From Phocoena phocoena (lineage: Eukaryota; Chordata; Mammalia; Artiodactyla; Phocoenidae), in assembly GCF_963924675.1 (NCBI RefSeq), contig NC_089225.1, positions 109,196,313 to 109,260,312 of the forward strand: DNA of 64,000 nucleotides. The letters run 5' to 3'. Positions 57,555 to 64,000 of this stretch are shown piece after piece. The notes under the pieces are model-generated. The model was given only the letters and a program-made list of their open reading frames with translations. It ran no database searches and was not told the DNA's origin. Numbering within the stretch: the first letter of the stretch is position 1; the number at the start of each line of letters is the position of its first letter. A program made the position numbers and the translations under genes.

Positions 57555-57640
57555 GAGCACGAAGCCAAGTATAGTAAACTATTTCAGGACCCAGGCACAT
57601 AGGAAGCCCTGAATAAAGTCATTGAGTGACTGAATAATCT
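57555..57640 (+). repeat. L2-type tail
   Basis: 'acccaggcacataggaagcc' and 'ctgaataaagtcattgagtg' form the sense L2 3' end. Confidence 0.55.
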
Positions 57641-59105
57641 GAAGACCTTTGAAAATTTAAGTAATTTTTCCTTAGAATGTTGGAAAGAAACTTGTAAGAC
57701 ATTCAGAACTTCTCATTCTCTAAAAAAAGATACCTGCAGCGTTTTGCATGTTTTCTGCTGATACCCTAAGTGGTTAAGCATTGATAGATGTTATTCACCA
57801 GGGTTTATTTATCCAGAAATTATTTCCATAGAAACAATTCAATCAGATACTGAAGGTTTCCATGCCAGGAACTCATCATCCCTACTTTGAAGTTTTAGAA
57901 ACAACCCCTTGCAATAATATCAATGTTATTTTCAGGCAAATTGCACTACTCACTCCCATTCCATTTTCTTGACAATTCATACATTTACACATAGAATTCT
58001 GCCTGAGGAACTCCATCCCTTCTCTGCATGGCTTCAGAAATAGCCTGTGTACTAAAGCTCGATCATTATTTCACTGTCATGATCGTTCTAAGACATCACA
58101 TCAAGGTCAGGAAATAAATGTGGGTTATTAATTGTTACTTCTATGTATAAAGTTATATCATTGTTCAACGTTACACATCTTTGATGAGCATATAAATTAC
58201 ACAAAATATAAAATTCATATCTTTCAATCTGCAACATTCCTAGGATAGAATCATCAGTGAAATGTGTGTAAATACTTCGCTTATCAAATTAGGTAAAGTT
58301 TAAAACACAGTCCCCAGGGTTGGTGAGGACACAAGGAAACTAGGACTTTCACACATGTTTGGGCGCTGTCGTGCTGTACCCTAGCCTCAAGACTGAAGAA
58401 AGAGTCCGGGGTCAGCCACAAAGACATTGGTAGTTTAATGGATCGGGGATCTTACCTGTTTGAAGCAAGGTCCTGGAGCGGCACCCCGCCGTGGGCAGCA
58501 GATGGCAGGCAGGACGTGTCAGCTAGCAGTGGGAGAGGGAGGTTACCAGTTACAGAGGGAATTGACATCAGGTTAGCTCACGGGTTTCCAGGGAAATCAG
58601 GAGAGACTTACCTCCCCTTTGAGAAACTATCATAGTAGAGATAGTTCTGATCTAAATATTAGAACAAACGCTAGCTGGGGCTGAGGGCAAGTGTGTAGGC
58701 ATTTACTGATTAGGTTCTGTGATTAAGAGGGAAGGTCAGTCAGGTGAGTAGGGTGTGGGTGAGGCAAGGACTGGACCAGCAGGAGATGTACAGAGAGCAA
58801 GAGAACAGCCATCGTGAGTGACCTGATCATACAGGAGTGTATATCATTACAGATCTCCAGAGGATGACTTTGGTCTATGTATAAAAAAATTTTGAAATGT
58901 GTACAGTTGGAAAAATTTTGCTTCTAGAGATTTATCCCAGATGAGTAACCATAAATGTGCACAAAGATTTTAGGTAGGTTGTACAAAATAGTTAAAAATG
59001 GGAAACACAAAAAAACATTTAACAGGTCGGGTGTTAAGAGTACAATGTAGTAATCCACAGAATGCAACAAATGCATCAATTAAAAAATAATTTAAAATAT
59101 ATAAT
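57641..59105. other. Unassigned sequence, no gene seen
   Basis: AT-rich with one 65-codon plus frame (58438-58635). No repeat family or RNA fold recognised. Confidence 0.45.
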
Positions 59106-59109
59106 GTCA

Positions 59110-59245
59110 GGACTTCCCTGGTGGTCCAGTGGTTAGGACTCTGTGCTTCCACTTCAGTGGGTGCAGGTTCGATCCCTGGTCGGGGAACAGAGATCTCACA
59201 TGCTGCACGGTACGGCTCCCCCCACCCCCCGCCCAAAAAAAGGAA
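59110..59245 (+). mobile_element. Short CHR-related SINE (about 130 bp)
   Basis: 'ggacttccctggtggtccag' head, 'caggttcgatccctggtcgg' B-box, then a C-rich end 'cccccacccccc' and a short A run. Same class as the copy at 49.42 kb, more diverged. No clean duplication seen. Confidence 0.9.
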
Positions 59246-59271
59246 CTATAAATAAATAAATAATTCCATAT

Positions 59272-59274
<3 letters not shown>

Positions 59275-59304
<30 letters not shown>
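59275..59304. repeat. (TA)15 microsatellite
   Basis: Thirty bases of perfect TA follow the short SINE. Confidence 0.95.
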
Positions 59305-59308
<4 letters not shown>

Positions 59309-59339
59309 GTCATGGAAAATTTCATCAAATATTCAGTGG

Positions 59340-60170
59340 AAAAAATAGGTCTCAGTGTAATTCTACTTTTTTTTAAGGTGGAAAAATATTTTTTATTGAA
59401 AAGCTCATTCTTTGAAAAAAAAAGAATATAAATCATCAAACTAATATTCACTTCAATGTACAGAACTTTTTAAAACTCAGTGTAGGAAAACATTTATTTA
59501 ACCAGACACAAAAGTATAAACCATAAAGAGAAAAATAGATCAATTCAAATACATTAAAATTAAGTACCATCAAAAGGTTATCAAAAGGCATATAAACAAA
59601 AGCACAAAGACAAGTTCGGATGAAATTATATGTGACACATAATCAATAAGGAATAAACTGTCAAAACATATAAAGAATTTCCACAAATCAATAAGAAAGA
59701 TTTTTTTAAGGACAAAGGAAATGAATAGCGATTTCAAACAAATGGAAACAATAATGAATCACAAATATATAAACCAATGTGCAACCTCACTAATGGTCAT
59801 GGAAATCCAAAGTGAAAACATCTTATACAAGATTATAATTTATGTACACATAAAAAATTGTGTTATGTAAATATAACAGATCTATAATAAGAATGTTTGA
59901 ATATACAGATATAACTGATGATACTGAGCATTGCTAATAGCGAAAGTTGTTAAAACTACTTTCTAAAACACTTTCATGTGATTCTATTTTTGAAAAAAAA
60001 ATGATCTCTATCAAAGACTAAGATAGTCAATAAAATGTTAACAGTACTTGATCTTATAGGAGTCTGAAGGATTTTGATTACTTACCTTGGGTTTTCTGAA
60101 TTTTCTACCAAATAATGGTATTATGTGTGTAATTCACATAAATCTCAATTAAATAATTTAATTAAAACAT
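59340..60170 (+). repeat. Ancient L1 with ORF2 and 3' end remnants
   Basis: 'aatttccacaaatcaataag', 'gacaaaggaaatgaatagcg', 'caacctcactaatggtcatg' fit sense ORF2. Later 'ccttgggttttctgaatttt' and 'taatggtattatgtgtgtaa' fit an old L1 3' end. Frames are lost. Confidence 0.55.
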
Positions 60171-61300
60171 GCATTCACAATGGAAGTGCAGGGTTGAGTG
60201 CATCTGACTGCCAGTGGGAGATACCGTGGCAACAAGAGGGGCACAGGCAGACTGTGGATGAGAGTCTCCTAACGTTTCAAACTTTGAATCTATGAATATG
60301 GATCTGTTGTGTCCATCTGAAGTTAAAAATGTTGTCAGTGAAAAATGGTGTCTGATATTTGGAGGAGAAAGTGTGTGTCTGTATGTGTGAATGTGTATGC
60401 CCCGGAGTTAGCACTAATATTTTCATTATGTAAAGGATTAATTTATTGAAATGTATTTTCTGCCCTTGGCATGTGCTGGCTAAGCGGTAGCTGAATCATT
60501 TTTTTAAGACACCAAGACTCAGTCTTTCCAGGGGAGGCCAGGCCTGCATCTTCAAAGGTGTAAACTTCTAATTCCAGAGGTTTAAAAAAAAAAAAAAAGC
60601 TGTTGGAATGTCAAATGCTGTGATGATTTAGAGTTTATCTAAAAGCATTTGTTTTGCATTTCAAGTTTAACTAAGAGATTCACACCTCCCCTCCCCACCC
60701 CATTTTTCCTATTGATGACTAAGGAATGAGAAACCCCCAAAATATTCCTGAGAGGGAGAGAGAAGAGTGGAACTTACTTGCCATCAACCTTTCAAATGCA
60801 GAGGAACGGGGGCTTCGCTGTGTTTGGGGACATAAAAAGAGCAGAGACTGCCCATATGCTAACAGATGGTCTTGGGTGGATCACACCCCCTGCAGCCCCG
60901 GGCAAGGGCCACAGGAGTGGGTGCATTTTGCCTGCCCACCCTCAGGCCGCCATGGCTGCTCACCCCAGCCTCTGAATTTGCAATAGTCGAGCTTGAATTA
61001 AAGGGATCTTCTGGGCTAGTACAGAGGATGGAGTGGAAAAGGAGGGAGGGAAGGAGGCAACTGTCGTGAAAACAAGATCCTCATCATCCCTGAGAGGGCA
61101 GCTCCCTCAGGGAACTGCACATCTGCCCCGATGGCCGAGGCATTACTCCAGGCACCTGGGGAAGACTTAGACTTGCTGCTGCAGTCTTTGCAAACTTGAA
61201 GTTCTGGTACATGTTGTAAGGTTACCATGCGGAAAGTTTGAACCAATTCAAATTGCTCATCCCCAAACTGAATATTATCATTAAAAAAAAAAATCGGTTA
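60171..61300. other. Unassigned sequence, no gene seen
   Basis: Overlapping plus frames (65-86 codons, 60726-61069) have no motif. A GC-moderate patch at 60.88-60.98 kb is unassigned. Confidence 0.45.
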
Positions 61301-61304
61301 ATAC

Positions 61305-62110
61305 AATAGGTAAAGCTCCTTTCATGTTTACTGGCTCTGTTCAATTCTTTTTCCAAAGTGTCTATTTCTGTCCTTTGCCCGTTTTTCTCTTGTGGTGGTT
61401 ATCTCTTGATTATTGATTTGTAAAAGTATTTTATGTAAGAAAGATATTAACTTTTGTCATTTTTGTTATAAATAATTTATCATTGACCTTTGAACTATTA
61501 ACTTTGAGATATAAATGACAATGATACTTTTGTCATTTTGGTTATAAATAATTTATCATTGATTCTGAACTATTAACTTTGAGATACTTTCTTTGGTCAT
61601 ATAAAAATTATTTTATGATTATTTAATTGTTTATAACTTCAAATAAATCCATTAGGGGTTTCTTTTAAGAGTTTCTGGCTTGGGAGCTATACTTAGAAAT
61701 TCATCTTCACTCTAAAATTACAGAATTATTCACTTAAATTTTCTCCCAATAGTTTCATGGTTTCATTTTTTAAAAATACATATATTCAAATCGTTACCTT
61801 CTGTGGGCACAAGTTTAGGATCTAAACATTTTTTCTCAATTTGTTAGTTTTCCTAATACTGGATTTCTTTCTGATTTTCTTGATTTAAATTCATATGGAT
61901 GTTTGGGCCCTATTAGTGGACTTTTTGTCTGTCTATCTGTTCCAGTGTTCCAGTTTTATTGTTCCAGCTCTACAATTTTAGAGAGTGTTAGGGCATGCCC
62001 CAATTATTACTTTTCTGTTTTCAAAAATTTTTTGACTGTTCTCATGTTTTCTTCCAATTGATTTTTAAATTTGTAGATCTTTACCTTTTTTCAAGAAGGG
62101 TCCTGTTTGG
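61305..62110 (-). repeat. Decayed L1 remnant with an internal duplication
   Basis: 'aagtgtctatttctgtcctt', 'tgcccgtttttctcttgtgg' start the antisense L1 order, and 'ctgttccagtgttccagttt' follows further right. It holds a 76-bp tandem duplication. Confidence 0.5.
61451..61588. repeat. 76-bp tandem duplication
   Basis: 'cttttgtcatttttgttata' at 61451 recurs as 'cttttgtcattttggttata' at 61527, followed in both by 'aataatttatcattga' and 'gaactattaactttgagata'. The two units differ at few bases. Confidence 0.93.
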
Positions 62111-62119
62111 CATATATTC

Positions 62120-62605
62120 TGTGGTAGTCAGAATAATGCCCCCCAACTCCAAAAACTGTCCATGTCCTAATCTTCAGAACCTGGGAACACGTTAACTTAC
62201 ATGATAAAAGGGTCTTTGTAGATGTCATCAAGTTAAGGATCTAGATATGGAGAGATTATGGATTATCTGGGGGGTCAAAGTAATCGCATGGGTCCTTTTA
62301 GGTGGAAAAGAGGCAGAACAGGAAGGTCAGAGGGAGCAGTGATGATGGAAAATCGTGAGAGAGATGTAACTTTGCTGGCTTTGAAGGTGAACAAAGGAAC
62401 CACAAGACCCAGAATGTGTATGAGTTCTAGGATCTGGAAAACACAAGGAAGTGAAATCTCTCCGGGAGCCTCCAGAAGGAACACAGCCCTGATGACACCT
62501 TGATTTTAGGACTTCTGATTTACAGAACTGTAAAAGAATAAACCTGTGTTGTTTCAGTCACGAGTTTGTGCTAATTTGTTAAAGCAGCAATAAGAAAGTA
62601 AAACA
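62120..62605 (+). mobile_element. MLT1-type solo LTR (ERVL-MaLR)
   Basis: Sense order 'tgtggtagtcagaataatgc', 'cccaactccaaaaactgtcc', 'catgataaaagggtctttg', 'tgctggctttgaagg', 'ctgatgacaccttgatttta', 'gaataaacctgtgttgtttc' and 'aaagcagcaataag'. A full-length LTR; ends are diverged. Confidence 0.87.
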
Positions 62606-63744
62606 GTGTACTTTCTAAATTCCTCTATGTCTGAGAATTTATATGTTACTCTCACAAATAAACAATAGCTTGATAAGTTAGAGAATTCTTGGGCTGCAAT
62701 ACTTTCCCCTCGGAATTGCAGATATTAATGTGTTGCCCTTTGTGCTGCAGAAGACAAGTTTGATGCTAATCTGACTGTGCGTTTACCTTTCAAATGCTTT
62801 TCCTAGACACTCAAAAGAAATTCCCTTTACCCTTGAAATACACCATCACTGGCTGGGTATGGGTCTCCTTTCATTTATTTTTCTTGGTGTTGGTAGGCCT
62901 TACAATTTGAGAATTTGCAACTACCTTCAGCTAAGAGAAGTTTTCTTATATTATTTACATGGGATTTGCTTCTTAGAGCAGTTCGTTGAAAAAAAAAAAA
63001 CCCATGAGATTAGACAATAGAGACAAGAAACCAACTCTAGATAGAACAGGAATTCTTAGAAGCAGAAAATATCGCAGATTCCTTTTATATTTAGAGTTGG
63101 TGTCTTGTCTCTGTTGTCTAAGTGTCATTTTTTTTTAATGAACTGGTCTAATACAGTATTTGATTACAGTTTATATCTGATTAACCATGCCTTCCCATAC
63201 TTTTCAGGGCAAAACTACTATCACAGTTCAGGAATCCATGGTATAGATGCTACAATTTAAGAGATGCTTCGCTATTCTCTTACTTTTATACCATCTAAAA
63301 TTCACTTCACATTTGTTTCATTTTGTACAAACTTATCTCTTATATTTAATCAATGTGATAACTAGAAAACCAATTTCATAATTTGCACGTTAATAGCTAA
63401 GTGAAAACAAAAATATATACAATAAAGCTGCCTGAGCTTATTGTTTGCTTCCTGCGTTGGAAACTTTCACCTAAAAGCATTTATAATAAATCTTGTGTTA
63501 AAACACACAGTCAAATGAGGGAAAAAATGAGAAATAAAGACCAATGAAGGTACCAGGACTTCCCTGAAAATGACTCACAAAAGTCTTCTGAAGACAGTTT
63601 TTGTAAGGACGCCAAGAAGTGCAATCATCCCGTGACTAAGCCTGTTCTAAAGCAGAGACATAAATACTGACAGGATCACCATTGCAACTCCTTCAGTTCA
63701 AGTTGTCATAATTTCTCACCTGGCTTATTACGAGAAACCACTAC
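62606..63744. other. Unassigned sequence, no gene seen
   Basis: AT-rich with no frame above 60 codons and no recognised repeat. 'aggacttccctg' at 63556 resembles a SINE head but stops there. Confidence 0.45.
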
Positions 63745-64000
63745 ATTAAAAATGGGCAAATGATTTGAATAGACACTTCACCAGAGAAGACAGACCGTGA
63801 CCAATAAGCACATGAAAAGATGCTCAACATCATTAGTCTTCAAGAAAACGAAAATTAAAACCACAGCAAGATACCACTTCAGACCCAAATTAAAATGAAA
63901 AATACTGAAAGCACCGAATGTTGACCAGGCTGTGAAGCAACCGGAACTCTGACATGCTGCTGGTAAGAGTCTAAAACAACATAACCACTTTGTGGCACTG
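63745..64000 (+). pseudogene. L1 ORF2 remnant cut by the window edge
   Basis: 'atgggcaaatgatttgaata', 'gacacttcaccagagaagac', 'atgctcaacatcattagtct' and 'gaaaattaaaaccacagcaa' follow sense L1 ORF2. Stops interrupt the frame. Confidence 0.8.

Noticed and set aside
63556..63567. SINE-head-like 'ggacttccctg'
   Set aside because: The match stops after about 11 bases with no A-box, B-box or tail.
1..64000. BovB LINE or Bov-tA SINE copies
   Set aside because: None was recognised. Their absence supports a non-ruminant source instead.
1..64000. CRISPR array, prophage or bacterial gene cluster
   Set aside because: The repeat content is mammalian. The regular repeats at 3.0 and 21.2 kb are contiguous tandem units without spacers.

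Overview
This window looks like intergenic or deep intronic DNA from a cetacean (whale or dolphin). I found no intact protein-coding gene, functional RNA gene, CRISPR array, phage element or operon. The organism call rests on nine tRNA-derived SINEs of the CHR type (ends reading 'cttccctggtgg', internal A-box and B-box), three copies of a closely related L1 3' end, and no sign of the BovB LINE or Bov-tA SINE that fill ruminant DNA. MIR, L2, MLT1 and hAT fossils show it is placental mammal DNA. All family names come from recognition of consensus sequences, not from a search. Layout. 1-4 kb: LTR-like, L2, MIR and CHR repeats, then a 1-kb TG-rich tandem array with a 176-bp higher-order period. 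4-12 kb: L2, MIR and L1 fragments, a palindromic MITE-like element (7.4 kb), a twin-primed L1 (8.1 kb), and an MLT1 inserted into a MIR (11.3 kb). 12-25 kb: a possible exon-like segment (12.0 kb), several L1 remnants, hAT elements, a tRNA-like relic (18.9 kb), a 38-bp minisatellite (21.2 kb), an L2 (23.5 kb) and an MLT1 (24.4 kb). 25-29 kb: one long decayed antisense L1 ORF2, itself interrupted by two SINEs. 29-43 kb: LTR-like DNA, a young L1 with a perfect target-site duplication (33.8 kb), and a stack of antisense L1s, one nested in another (38.6-40.8 kb). 43-49 kb: the least repetitive part, with a GC-rich block and a CpG-dense non-repeat segment. 49-64 kb: SINEs, a second truncated L1 3' end, a possible retrocopy (51.7 kb), more MLT1, L2 and L1, and an L1 ORF2 fragment running off the right edge. 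There is no operon or pathway logic here. What can be read is layered transposition history. Target-site duplications and nesting give a relative order: L2 and MIR first, then MLT1, hAT and older L1M, then L1 with CHR SINEs. The short-form CHR copies at 27.8 and 45.3 kb look youngest because their target-site duplications are perfect. Open reading frames of 60-200 codons occur on both strands, but those I examined fall in repeats or lack any recognisable protein similarity.
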